From NCBI GenBank assembly GCA_963723765.1, contig CAVRSD010000010.1:186001-250000 (forward strand): DNA of 64,000 bases, given 5' to 3'. The stretch's first letter is position 1, and each line of letters begins with the position of its first letter. A program made the position numbers and the translations under genes. Under the pieces are notes generated by a model. That model was not told the DNA's origin. It did not search any database and saw nothing but the letters and a program-made list of their open reading frames with translations. The DNA is from DATBAX01 sp963723765 (lineage in GTDB: Bacteria; Acidobacteriota; Terriglobia; Terriglobales; Acidobacteriaceae). Below, piece by piece: positions 1 through 9,058 of the stretch.

Positions 1-692
1 TTTACTTTGCTATTGCAGGCGAAGCCAATTCCCACCAGTACGATGTTCCAGATAATAAAAACATCGAAAGCAGTTGCCATGCCGTAAGCAAATTTGTTGC
101 CCATGGGATCCATCCAATACGCAGGGTTGGTAGCCACAGGATTATTTATATTGAAGGCCTCCTTATCAAGCGAGCCCGATATTCCTCCCGCGAACAATGA
201 AATGCTCCCCAGTAAAGCATGCAAAATCCCTGGCAGTCCGCCATAGGCAACGATTGCCAGCGCAACCTTGAACGGAACTGAAGCACCGGCACCGAAATTG
301 AAAGTGCCCATGAGCACGGCCGCCATTATCACAAAAGCAACGGGAATGATCACTGGGATCCCATAACTGATGTATCGAGTGAAGGTAGTGCGGACACGCA
401 TGTTTTGGGCCTTCTGGTCAGGGGCAAGCTTGTCGACCTGCTCCGCCTGAGACGGCACTTTAGCAAGTTCGGTCTTGGCGATCTGGTCAAATCCAACATT
501 CCGGTCCATGCTGTAGGCAAAAATCACAGAAACAATCGCCATGAGCAAGAAGGGAGCCCACCAGCTTGCGTCTCGCCGCAAGTCGTTAAATGTCTTGCTG
601 GGTGCAATGAAGGTATCGATGATCCGGCTGGCCTGTGACAACGGCTGCGCTGCGGGTTCCGAAGACATGGTTGGGGTTGGCATGGCGTTCAT
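1..692 (-). CDS. YIP1 family membrane protein (3' part cut off by window edge)
   Basis: An open frame runs on the minus strand from an ATG at 692 to the left edge, so about 230 N-terminal residues are visible and the C-terminus is missing. A GGAGG lies five bases before the ATG, which fixes the start. After a soluble N-terminal stretch there are four likely membrane segments, near residues 43-61, 108-132, 140-170 and 210-228. The motif DTFIAPSKTF near residue 26 and the following membrane layout are typical of bacterial YIP1-domain proteins, which are common and functionally uncharacterised in Acidobacteriota. It is divergent from the ABC permease at 857, with 164 bases between them. Family assignment is by resemblance; no function is claimed. 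Confidence 0.7.
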   Translation of the reverse strand, partial: MNAMPTPTMSSEPAAQPLSQASRIIDTFIAPSKTFNDLRRDASWWAPFLLMAIVSVIFAYSMDRNVGFDQIAKTELAKVPSQAEQVDKLAPDQKAQNMRVRTTFTRYISYGIPVIIPVAFVIMAAVLMGTFNFGAGASVPFKVALAIVAYGGLPGILHALLGSISLFAGGISGSLDKEAFNINNPVATNPAYWMDPMGNKFAYGMATAFDVFIIWNIVLVGIGFACNSKV

Positions 693-856
693 AGTGGCCT
701 CCAGGAAATAGACGGGGAATTTTATGCCGGGAGGCGCTGAAAAGACAAGGGAAAGTATTCTCCGCATCGTGTGCGCAGGATCACAAGGAGATTCTGGGGA
801 AGCTGATAATATGCTGAAAGGCTCTGGGAATCTTCCCATGGGCCACGTTCGAATCC

Positions 857-2089
857 ATGAAAATCCTCGAAGCCATCCGCATTGCGCTGCAATCCCTCTG
901 GGCAAATAAGCTGCGTTCTTTACTTACGCTGCTGGGGATGATGATCGGGGTAGCGGCCGTGATCGCCGTGGTTACGTTCGTGAATGGCATTAACGGCTAC
1001 GTAGCCACCAAGATCTTTAATCTGGGCGCGGACGTATTCATAGTGTTCAAAGTTTCCCCAGCCGTCACGAATGTGGACCACTTCCTGGCCGGCGAGAAAC
1101 GCAAAGACCTCACGATGGAAGACTACCAGGCCGCGGCGGACGCCTGTGGTCACTGTCTTTATGTTGGCGCCGCTCTACGGAACTCGACCGGCAAAGTAAA
1201 ATACGCCGCACAGTCCATCGATGACACAACAGTGCAGGGGATCACGCCCTCCATGGCTCCCATCTACGACACCGAGTTGACTGCTGGCCGGATGCTGAAC
1301 GCTACGGACTTGAACAACAAGTCCGCGGTCGCCGTCGTGGGAGTCGATATCGTCGATAATTTATTGGCTGGCGCCGATCCGTTGGGCCGCGAGATTCGGG
1401 TGGACGGCTGGACTTATCAAATCATCGGAGTCGGAAAGAAAAAAGGAAAGACCCTGGGGCAGAGTCTCGATAACTATGTGATGATTCCGATCACCGCTTA
1501 TTTGAAACAATATGGTGTTCATAGCCACAGCATTACGGTTTCCGGCAAGGCGATCAACGCTGGTCCCGGTTTGGATCTGGCCATGGACGAATCTCGGGTC
1601 GCACTCCGCTCCCGCCGCCACGATCGCGCCGGAGCGGAGGATAGTTTTGATATTGAGACGAATGCCAGTTTGTTGAGCATCTGGTCAGGCTTCAGTCAAA
1701 CGTTCTTTCTCGCGATGATCGGCATCGCCGCGGTTTCGCTGGTGGTCGGCGGCATCGTGATTATGAACATCATGCTGGTTTCGGTGACTGAGAGGACACG
1801 TGAGATCGGGATCCGTAAAGCACTCGGCGCGCGCAGTACGGATGTGCTGCTGCAATTCCTGGTCGAGTCCGCGACCATGTCATTGGTTGGAGGAGCATTA
1901 GGCGTGTTGGTGGGCGTGACTCTAGCCAAAGGAATCACTCTTGCCGTCGGCATGCCGTCGGCGATCAAGTTGTGGGCGGTCGCTGCCGGATTGATTGTTT
2001 CGGCCAGCGTGGGCGTATTTTTTGGCGTTTATCCGGCGCGAAAGGCTGCACGTCTCGATCCGATCGTCGCCTTGCGGTTTGAGATGTAA
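857..2089 (+). CDS. MacB-like ABC transporter permease (FtsX domain)
   Basis: This 410-residue protein has the layout of MacB-type permeases without a fused ATPase: a cytoplasmic N-terminus, a first membrane segment near residues 20-42, a periplasmic MacB_PCD domain of about 230 residues, and three C-terminal membrane segments (about 280-400) forming the FtsX domain. The cytoplasmic coupling motif SVTERTREIGIRKALGA, the most conserved part of the family, is present, and the C-terminus ends in the usual YPARKAARLDPIVALR pattern. Such permeases work with a separate ATPase and a MacA-type adaptor to move substrates across the cell envelope. A related permease lies at 4258 and an adaptor at 7294, but no ATPase is seen in the window. 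The substrate is unknown. Confidence 0.88.
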   Translation: MKILEAIRIALQSLWANKLRSLLTLLGMMIGVAAVIAVVTFVNGINGYVATKIFNLGADVFIVFKVSPAVTNVDHFLAGEKRKDLTMEDYQAAADACGHCLYVGAALRNSTGKVKYAAQSIDDTTVQGITPSMAPIYDTELTAGRMLNATDLNNKSAVAVVGVDIVDNLLAGADPLGREIRVDGWTYQIIGVGKKKGKTLGQSLDNYVMIPITAYLKQYGVHSHSITVSGKAINAGPGLDLAMDESRVALRSRRHDRAGAEDSFDIETNASLLSIWSGFSQTFFLAMIGIAAVSLVVGGIVIMNIMLVSVTERTREIGIRKALGARSTDVLLQFLVESATMSLVGGALGVLVGVTLAKGITLAVGMPSAIKLWAVAAGLIVSASVGVFFGVYPARKAARLDPIVALRFEM

Positions 2090-2147
2090 CCCGACAATTT
2101 TCGCGAGTGCAAATCGGGCTGATAGTCGTAAGTGAAAGGAAGGCATC

Positions 2148-3461
2148 TTGAAAGTTAGCGTCTTCGGGTTGGGTTATGTTGGTACGGTGTCGGCGGGGTG
2201 TCTCGCCAATGATGGGCATGAAGTCCTCGGAGTAGACCCTTTCCCAACCAAGGTCGACCTGATCAATAAAGGCCAGTCTCCGATTATCGAAGCGGACATC
2301 GGTGAGATCATCGCGTCTAATGCTAAATCGGGTAGATTGCGCGCTACTGATGATCAGGCCAAAGCGATCCGGGAAACGGAATTGTCGTTCGTCTGTGTGG
2401 GTACACCCAGCCAGAGCAATGGCAACCTGGATCTGAGCTATATCAGGCGCGTGTGTGAGCAAATTGGGCAGGCGCTCAAAGTGAAGTCCGCGCGGCACAC
2501 CGTTGTGATTCGCAGCACCATCCTGCCGGGAACGATGCACAAGATGGTGATCCCTGTCCTCGAGGAATTCTCCGGAAAGAAAGCCGGAACGGATTTTGGC
2601 GTCTGTCACAATCCCGAATTCCTCCGCGAAGGTTCGGCCGTAAAGGATTTCAACGCGCCTCCCAAAACTGTGATTGGGGAACTGGACAAGGCCAGCGGCG
2701 ACATTCTCGCTGTGCTCTACCAAAAACTCGATGCTCCGTTGATCAGAACGGACCTCGAAACCGCCGAGATGGTCAAGTATGTCGATAATAGTTGGCATGC
2801 GCTCAAAATCGGATTTGCCAACGAAATCGGCAACCTCTGCAAGGCTTTCAGCATTGATGCCCACGCGGTAATGAATATTTTTTGCCAGGATAAAAAGCTC
2901 AACATCTCGCCCGCTTATCTTTTGCCCGGATTTGCCTTCGGTGGGTCCTGCTTACCAAAGGACCTGCGGGCATTGTCCTATCAGGCAAAAATGCATGATC
3001 TGGAATTGCCGATTGTGACTTCCATTCTGCCCAGCAACGAAATGCAAGTGAACCGGGGCTTGCAGCTCATCATCGACAAAGGGCACAAGAATGTTGGCAT
3101 TCTGGGCTTCAGTTTTAAAGCGGGAACAGACGATCTGCGGGAAAGCCCCATGATTGAGGTCATTGAGCGATTGCTCGGCAAAGGTTATGACCTTCGCATC
3201 TATGACAAGAACGTGAATATTGCCAGCCTGGTGGGTGCGAACCGCGACTTTATTCTCAACCGTATTCCTCACATCTCCAAGCTTATGGTCAATGATATTG
3301 ACGCGGTATTGGCGCACGCCAAGACCGTAGTGATCGGAAATAAAGACCCGGATTTCCAGAGTGTTCCCGCCCGGCTGCGAAACGATCAGATGCTGGTGGA
3401 TTTTGTCCGTATTGCGAATCGCCGGAGCGAGAAGGGCAAGTACGACGGCATCTGCTGGTAG
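2148..3461 (+). CDS. algD: GDP-mannose 6-dehydrogenase (AlgD-like)
   Basis: The enzyme should oxidise GDP-mannose to GDP-mannuronate with two NAD+ in the cytoplasm, feeding uronic acid into polysaccharide. The N-terminal dinucleotide-binding motif GLGYVG is at residues 7-12. NPEFLREG follows in the first domain. The catalytic cysteine lies in GGSCLPKD at residue 268, the same number as I recall for Pseudomonas AlgD, and the protein also ends in GICW as AlgD does. These details favour GDP-mannose over UDP-glucose as substrate, although substrate is not proven by motif alone. The start is TTG, preceded by AAGGAAGG at good spacing. Length (437 residues) is normal. It lies between two ABC permease genes on the same strand, so co-transcription is likely. 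Confidence 0.8.
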   Translation: MKVSVFGLGYVGTVSAGCLANDGHEVLGVDPFPTKVDLINKGQSPIIEADIGEIIASNAKSGRLRATDDQAKAIRETELSFVCVGTPSQSNGNLDLSYIRRVCEQIGQALKVKSARHTVVIRSTILPGTMHKMVIPVLEEFSGKKAGTDFGVCHNPEFLREGSAVKDFNAPPKTVIGELDKASGDILAVLYQKLDAPLIRTDLETAEMVKYVDNSWHALKIGFANEIGNLCKAFSIDAHAVMNIFCQDKKLNISPAYLLPGFAFGGSCLPKDLRALSYQAKMHDLELPIVTSILPSNEMQVNRGLQLIIDKGHKNVGILGFSFKAGTDDLRESPMIEVIERLLGKGYDLRIYDKNVNIASLVGANRDFILNRIPHISKLMVNDIDAVLAHAKTVVIGNKDPDFQSVPARLRNDQMLVDFVRIANRRSEKGKYDGICW

Positions 3462-3519
3462 ATAGTTTGGATGCCATGCAATACGCAACTTTGAAAATTG
3501 AGGGCGTAAGAATCACGCA

Positions 3520-4261
3520 ATGTTCGATGCCAACTCGTGGGTGGTGAATCCGGGACAACTCGAGCTCGAAGAAAACGAGGTTCATGTTTGGCGGGCTTAT
3601 CTTGATTGTGGAGAGACTGCGCTTGGTCAGTTCGCGGCAACGCTCGCGCCCGATGAGACTGCCCGTGCGAATCGCTTCATGTTTCAAAAAGATCGGAATT
3701 CCTTTACTGCCACGCGAGGGATACTGCGAGAACTCCTGGGGAGATATGTGAATCGATCTCCGGCAAGTATTGAATTCGATTATTGCCCTAAAGGGAAACC
3801 GTGTCTGCGATTGTTGCCGAGCGACCGCCCCATTCAGTTCAATGTTTCGCATTCCCATGGCTTGGCGTTGCTTTCCTTCGCTGTGGGACGGCAGTTGGGA
3901 GTGGACGTGGAATTAGTCCGGGTGGATGCCTCGGGTGATGAAATCGCACAGAGGTTCTTTTCGGAAAGGGAAGTCACAGAATTGCGGGCTTTGCCGCCAT
4001 CCTTACGCACCGAAGGGTTTTTCTTTTGCTGGACGTTGAAGGAAGCCTACGTGAAAGCCAGAGGCGAAGGACTGAGTATTCCGCTCAATAGTTTCCACGT
4101 TTCATTTACACCGGGACAGCCGCGAACGGCTGCAGAGCATGGACAGCGTCCGCTGGAGCTTGCACTCGCTCCGTCCCGATCCGCGATATGTGGGAGCCAT
4201 CGTTGGAGAGGGCAAGAGTTGGCGTCCGCGCTACTGGGACTGGAAGCCGCAAACCTTATGA
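3520..4261 (+). pseudogene. Sfp-type 4'-phosphopantetheinyl transferase, frameshifted near its 3' end
   Basis: The product would transfer phosphopantetheine from CoA to carrier-protein serines, activating the ACP and PCP domains of the NRPS/PKS at 25.7-41.2 kb. Family motifs are intact: GVDVE near residue 128 and WTLKEAYVKARGEGLS near residue 170. The frame opened at 3520 loses similarity after FTPGQPR (about 4125). The next frame (+1) then reads LQSMDSVRW and a typical Sfp C-terminus, RYVGAIVGEGKSWRPRYWDW, up to a TGA at 4259-4261. Removing one base between about 4120 and 4142 gives a 246-residue protein of normal length. Without that correction the frame runs on into the downstream permease and looks like a fusion. 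The true stop overlaps the permease ATG as ATGA. Sequencing error or real mutation cannot be told apart here. Confidence 0.85.
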
Positions 4262-5521
4262 TCCGCAGACGCGATTACGGCGAAATCTTACACATGGCGA
4301 TGGATACCATTCGTGGCAACAAGCTGCGGTCGTCCCTCACTGTGCTGGGCATCGTGATTGGTGTGGCTGTGGTCATCGCCATCTCGTCGATTGTGCGCGG
4401 CCTGAATGACAATGTTTCGCAGGTCATCAGCAGTCTGGGTTCAAATATCATCTTTGCCTCTCATTTAGATCCTTTCATTTTCTCCCGGCCCACAGCGGAG
4501 ATGCGTACCCGCAAAGAACTCACCCGTGACGATGCCGACGCCATGAAAGATATGCCCCATATCCAGGCCGTATGCGCCGGCATCCGTTATTTCCGCCCGG
4601 AACTTGGGATCGGCACTTACGCTGTGAAGTACGGAGATCGCAAGGCCAAGAACACTATTCTTGAGGGCGATACCGCCGCATGGAGAAACGTCTTCGATCT
4701 CGATATATCTTTCGGACGCTGGTTTACTGACGTGGAAGACGAACGCCACGCGCCGGTCATTATCCTGGGCAGCGATACCGCCGAAGAACTTTTTCCTTCC
4801 GGAGATCCGCTGGGCAAGGAAATTAATATTGAGGGTCAGCTATTTACCGTGATCGGCGTACTCGCGCGCCGCAAAGCGGTCTTCGGCGGAGGGAAAAATC
4901 CCGACGATAACATCGTAATGTTCCCGCTCAGTACCTTCCATCAGCTGCATCCGGAACTCAAAACTATCTGGATCAGCGTCAAAGCTACATCACACGAGGC
5001 CATGCCTTTGGCCATCGATGAGATCCGCGAATTATTGCGCCGTCGCCGTAAAGTTGCGCCTGATAAGGCGGATAATTTTGCTGTCTTTACGCAGGATTCG
5101 ATTTCCGATGTGTGGAACCAGATCACCGGCATGATCTTTGTTTTTATGTTTGCCGTTTCCAGTGTCGGATTAATTGTGGGCGGCGTGGGTGTGATGAACA
5201 TCATGCTGGTTTCAGTGACGGAGCGGACCCGGGAGATAGGAGTGCGCAAGGCGGTCGGTGCCCGCAAGCGCGATATTCTTCTTCAATTCACTCTGGAGGC
5301 CATTGCACTGACGGCAGCCGGAGGAATTCTCGGCGTGCTGATTGGGGCCCTCATCACCTGGACAATTCCCATTGATCTGGAGCTCGTTGCCTGCGCGAAT
5401 GTCCTTGTTTTGGGCGGTTTTTGGACTCGGTGCCGCTGCGATTGAGGGATTATTTTTCGGCATTTATCCGGCATGGAAAGCCGCCAATCTTGATCCGATC
5501 GAGTCTTTACGTTACGAGTGA
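4258..5521 (+). pseudogene. MacB-like ABC transporter permease, frameshifted near its 3' end
   Basis: This is a second MacB_PCD/FtsX permease, related to the one at 857. It should start at the ATG at 4258, which overlaps the stop of the phosphopantetheinyl transferase by four bases, although the frame is open upstream because of the frameshift in that gene. The first membrane segment follows NKLRSSLTVLG, and the coupling motif SVTERTREIGVRKAVGA sits near residue 320. The frame breaks at a run of five T at 5418-5422. Reading one base later restores FGLGAAAIEGLFFGIYPAWK and an ending LDPIESLRYE with stop at 5519-5521. Dropping one T gives 420 residues, close to the 410 of its paralogue. A homopolymer miscount is the simplest explanation. 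Confidence 0.85.
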
Positions 5522-5584
5522 CTCGCTTGCCATCGCGGCCACGCGAGGAAGTAGTAGCAAAATGTGGAAGGAGTAAAGATACAG

Positions 5585-6964
5585 ATGAAGATATCCGTAA
5601 TCGGTGCCGGCTACGTGGGACTCACGACCGCTGCTTGTCTCGCCCAGATTGGCCATGATGTGTTCTGCAGCGAGAGTGATCTCGAAAAACTGCAGAAATT
5701 GCAAAACGGCGTCATGCCGCTCTTTGAACCGCACCTCGAGAACATCATCGCCAACGCACGCAAGTCGGGGCGATTGACTCTCGGCTCCACCGACCAGGCC
5801 ATCGATTGGGGCAAGGCGATCTTCATCTGCGTGGGCACTCCGCCGCTCGGCAATGGAGATGCGGATTTATCCGCCATCGAGGCCGTGGCTCGGTCCATTT
5901 CAAGGCGGGCGGAAGGATACCGGCTCATCGTGGAGAAGAGTACCGTGCCTGTGCAGACCGGCATGCAACTGCGAAAGCACCTGTCGGTACACAGCACCAA
6001 CAAATTGGATTACGACGTCGCCTCCAATCCGGAGTTTCTGCGGGAAGGATCGTCCGTCGAGGACTTCCTGCATCCTGATCGCATTGTTGTCGGCGTGGAA
6101 TCACAGCGGGCCGCCGATCTGCTGCGGGCAATATACGATCCGATTATCAACCAGACTTTTACCTGCCCGATCCATTCCACGTGTCCCAGCCGCAAACAGA
6201 CCCATTTTCTCGTAACTGACACGAACTCTGCTGAACTCATAAAACATGCCTCCAATTCCTTCCTGGCGATGAAGATTTCGTTCATCAATATGGTTTCTGA
6301 TCTATGCGAAGCGGCGGGCGCCGACATCAGCAAGGTGGCCGAAGGGATTGGCATGGACCCACGCATCGGATCTTCCTTTCTGCAACCCGGCATTGGCTTT
6401 GGCGGGTTTTGTTTTCCCAAGGACCTGCAGGCATTTGTGCGAATCGCCGACAAATTCGGCTGCAATTTCGCGCTGCTCAAGGAAGTCGAGCGTATCAATC
6501 AGACGCGCATCGACCAGATTGTGGAGAAAATCAAGAAAGAACTCTGGGTCCTGCGAGGAAAGAGGATTTGCGTCTGGGGATTGGCTTTCAAACCCAACAC
6601 CGACGATGTTCGCTTCGCCCCCGCACTTTTGATCATTCGTCGCTTGCTGGCCGAGGGGGCCATGGTCCAGGCTTACGACCCGCAGGCCATGGAAAAGGCG
6701 AAAAAAGAACTACCCGAGGTGATCTATTGCCATGACGCCTACGAGGCAGCCAAAGGAGCCGAGGCGGTTGTACTCCTCACCGAATGGGATGAGTTCCAAA
6801 AGGTGGATTGGAAGCGGCTGAGTACTCTGGTGGAAAGAGCGTTGGTCATCGATGGACGCAATACGTTGCCCCGCGAAGAAGTCATCTCTCACGGATTCCA
6901 ATACCTTGGGATAGGTGGAGTTTCGGCGATGCCGCGGCAGGCTTCATCTGCGGTGAAGGTTTAG
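5585..6964 (+). CDS. ugd: UDP-glucose 6-dehydrogenase
   Basis: The enzyme converts UDP-glucose to UDP-glucuronate with two NAD+, a precursor for acidic EPS. The Rossmann motif GAGYVG is at the N-terminus, NPEFLREG follows in the first domain, and the catalytic cysteine is in GGFCFPKD. The C-terminal domain shows GLAFKPNTDDVR and ends normally. A GTG at 5564 opens the frame slightly earlier, but the ATG at 5585 is preferred: AAGGAG lies about eleven bases upstream and MKISVIGAGYVG is the normal family start. An insert with CPSRKQTH in the second third resembles the UDP-glucose rather than the GDP-mannose branch. The gene converges with the adaptor gene at 7294. Confidence 0.88.
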   Translation: MKISVIGAGYVGLTTAACLAQIGHDVFCSESDLEKLQKLQNGVMPLFEPHLENIIANARKSGRLTLGSTDQAIDWGKAIFICVGTPPLGNGDADLSAIEAVARSISRRAEGYRLIVEKSTVPVQTGMQLRKHLSVHSTNKLDYDVASNPEFLREGSSVEDFLHPDRIVVGVESQRAADLLRAIYDPIINQTFTCPIHSTCPSRKQTHFLVTDTNSAELIKHASNSFLAMKISFINMVSDLCEAAGADISKVAEGIGMDPRIGSSFLQPGIGFGGFCFPKDLQAFVRIADKFGCNFALLKEVERINQTRIDQIVEKIKKELWVLRGKRICVWGLAFKPNTDDVRFAPALLIIRRLLAEGAMVQAYDPQAMEKAKKELPEVIYCHDAYEAAKGAEAVVLLTEWDEFQKVDWKRLSTLVERALVIDGRNTLPREEVISHGFQYLGIGGVSAMPRQASSAVKV

Positions 6965-7293
6965 AGGGTGTGATTCTTGTTTCGCGTAGAAAAGTCTTGG
7001 ACAGAAGTTTTCTCGTTGACAAAAATTGACAAAATTAATCCGCTCTTTTGATTGTCGAAGCAGTCCCGCTTCCGTTAAGATGCAAACAAGATTTGAGTTA
7101 CTCTACCTGGCATACAAATGCCAACTCCCCTGTTCCCAACGGTAGTTTAAAAATCTGATCTCCTGCCTGCCGTCTAAGCGAGGACGATCAGCAACCATGA
7201 GCGGCGGCAGCATCAAGGTGATGCGCCCGGCGACCAGTCGGGAGAGGGTGGTTCGATGCCGTCCCCGCCGCTCCAAATTTCAACCATCAAAAC
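6965..7293. other. Convergent intergenic region, no gene recognised
   Basis: About 330 bases separate the ends of two convergent genes. A short direct repeat, TTGACAAAAATTGACAAAA, lies near 7015-7033, but no convincing -10 box follows at normal spacing. Short open frames here overlap the adaptor gene on the other strand and resemble nothing I know. I see no strong terminator hairpin. Confidence 0.5.
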
Positions 7294-8676
7294 TTATGAG
7301 TTGTCTTCAGCCGCGCTCGCGGTTGAGTTGTCCACCTTCACGCTGGTTCGAGGCCGCAAAGTGCGCAGGACTTTATACGATCCTGTGACAATTTCATCGC
7401 CTTCCTTCAATCCACTTAAGACCTCAATATCATTACTGCCGGTAATCCCGGTTTGCACCGGCACGAATTCGGCTTTCTTGTTCCGGATGACAAACACGCC
7501 CTGAATGTCGGTTTTCGCGTCCTTGGCATTTTCCTTCAGAGTCGTCGCAGCCTGGACCGATCCCTTGTCATTCGCCGGCTGCAGATCGGCCTGCCGGCGA
7601 ACCGTAACTGCCTGGATAGGAACCGACAGTGCATTGCTTCGGCTCGCTGTTGTCACCTTGGCTGTAGCTGAAAGCCCAGGCCGCAGATTCTCCGGCGGGT
7701 CCTGCAAAGTGACAACTACCTTGAATTCCTTGGCTTCATCGCTGGCGGTAGTCTGCTGCGAGGTTGCTACTCCGGTGGAGCGAACGATGGCATTGTCGCC
7801 AATCTCAGTCACTACTGCTTTGAAGGTCTTATTGGGGATGGCATCGATCGCCACCTCGGCTGGCTGCCCTAGTCTCACATCGACGATATCGGTCTCGTCC
7901 ATCTCGACTTCCGCCGTGATAACTGACATGTCGGCGATGCTCATCAGCGTACTGCCGGGCGAATTCTGAATTCCGATGACGACGGTTTCGCCTTCACGCA
8001 CAGGCAGACTGGTAATGACGCCATCAAAAGGCGCAACGTATCGGCTCTTTTCCAGGACATCCGCAACCCGCGTCAAGTTGGCCTGGTTCTGAGTGATATG
8101 CCGATCCGCAGATTCTTTCTGTGCCTTAGCTTGCGCGACTCGAGCCTCGGCTTGCGCCAAGCCTGCCTGGGCGGTTTGGAAAAGCGCTTTTTGGGTGTCG
8201 TACTCTGACTTGGGAATGAGCGCACTCTTCCAAAGCGCTTGACTGCGGTCCCAATCCAGCTGGGTGTGTTCCGCATCGGATTTTGCTCGGTTCAAGTCGG
8301 CCAAATCCGTGCGCAAGGCCGCTTCGGCGGCAATGGCATCGCTCTGTGCCGCATCCAGTGATGCCTGGGTTGCGTTCACATCGGCTCCCGATTGCACGCT
8401 CTCCAATTGTGCGACCAACTGGCCTTTCTTTACCCGATCACCTTCTTTCACAAACAGCCTGGTGATTTTGCCGAATGCATTGGCCCCGATATTCACATAG
8501 GTTTTCGGCTTGATCTCACCGGAGGCACTCACCACGGAAGAAAGATCCATCCGCAGCACCTTGCCCGTTTGTACTGTCACCAGGTTCTTATTGCTCTGAT
8601 GTATGCTGAATCCGACGATGGATAGCATTACGACGACCGCACCAGCGCCGATCAAAATTTTCCACTTAGTACTCAT
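7294..8676 (-). CDS. MacA/HlyD-like efflux periplasmic adaptor
   Basis: This 460-residue protein is a membrane-fusion adaptor that would link an inner-membrane ABC permease to an outer-membrane channel. An N-terminal membrane anchor is at about residues 6-24. The lipoyl/barrel half follows (IGANAFGKITRLFVKEGDRVKKGQLVAQL), then a long alanine- and glutamine-rich coiled-coil hairpin (about 95-215), the second barrel half (YVAPFDGVITSLPVREGETV), and a C-terminal beta domain. The frame is open further upstream, but the ATG at 8676 is chosen because it gives MSTKWKILIGAGAVV, a normal anchor start, with a purine-rich GGGGACGGA before it. It is encoded opposite to the two permeases, yet is the natural partner for them. 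Confidence 0.85.
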   Translation of the reverse strand: MSTKWKILIGAGAVVVMLSIVGFSIHQSNKNLVTVQTGKVLRMDLSSVVSASGEIKPKTYVNIGANAFGKITRLFVKEGDRVKKGQLVAQLESVQSGADVNATQASLDAAQSDAIAAEAALRTDLADLNRAKSDAEHTQLDWDRSQALWKSALIPKSEYDTQKALFQTAQAGLAQAEARVAQAKAQKESADRHITQNQANLTRVADVLEKSRYVAPFDGVITSLPVREGETVVIGIQNSPGSTLMSIADMSVITAEVEMDETDIVDVRLGQPAEVAIDAIPNKTFKAVVTEIGDNAIVRSTGVATSQQTTASDEAKEFKVVVTLQDPPENLRPGLSATAKVTTASRSNALSVPIQAVTVRRQADLQPANDKGSVQAATTLKENAKDAKTDIQGVFVIRNKKAEFVPVQTGITGSNDIEVLSGLKEGDEIVTGSYKVLRTLRPRTSVKVDNSTASAAEDNS

Positions 8677-8754
8677 TCCGTCCCCATTCTGAGTTGGCTT
8701 CCGCCAAGTTGACCCTGTGGCCCACAGTTTACCAGCCGCTGCCGAATCGTCCAT

Positions 8755-8981
8755 GACCGATGGCATTATCGGAGGCAACCCAGGGCAGCCGCTCATCGAA
8801 AAGCATGCTGAAATCGTGGGCTTGATCTTTGACGGGAACATCTTCTCAATGGGCGGAGACTACGGTTACGATGCGGCGAAGAATCGTGCTATAGCCGTTA
8901 CAGCCGCGCCTTGCTGGAGGGATTGCGCAAGGTTTACCCCTCAACCGCGTCGCCGACGAAATTGGGTCAGCGCGGCAATAG
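8755..8981 (+). pseudogene. Remnant of the C-terminal end of an S46-family (DPP7/DPP11-like) peptidase
   Basis: The translated stretch IIGGNPGQPLIEKHAEIVGL, then FDGN and GDYGYDAAKNRAIAV, closely resembles the end of S46 serine dipeptidyl-peptidases, where the pattern is GGNSGSP with the catalytic serine. Here that serine is a proline (GGNPGQP). The similarity then moves to a second frame (RALLEGLRKVY) and to a third (LNRVADEIGSARQ, stop at 8979-8981), so at least two frameshifts are needed. Only the last 75 or so residues remain and nothing upstream resembles the rest of the enzyme. This is a decayed relic, probably of a gene lost by deletion, and not a functional product. Confidence 0.75.
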
Positions 8982-8994
8982 CAGCACATCGGTA

Positions 8995-9030
8995 AAAGCA
9001 AAACGGCTGGCAGAAAATGCTGCCAGCCGT
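8995..9030 (-). terminator. Rho-independent terminator of the glycine-rich protein gene
   Basis: A perfect 11-base-pair stem (9003-9013 with 9020-9030) and a six-base loop lie 29 bases past the stop codon of the minus-strand gene. On the minus strand the stem is followed by TTTTGCTTTT. Confidence 0.85.
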
Positions 9031-9058
9031 CGCTGTTGTCGATTATGAGCCGCGCTGC

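Noticed and set aside
3520..5445. A novel phosphopantetheinyl transferase-ABC permease fusion protein
   Set aside because: A proper PPTase C-terminus exists in the next frame, ending at 4261 with an ATGA overlap to the permease start; the fusion is produced by a frameshift.
7015..7033. Direct repeat TTGACAAAAATTGACAAAA as a tandem promoter
   Set aside because: No acceptable -10 box at 15-19 bases from either copy, and no plus-strand gene follows.
8717..8995. A functional 92-residue protein on the plus strand
   Set aside because: Only the middle resembles S46 peptidases and the matching end lies in two other frames; it is a relic.
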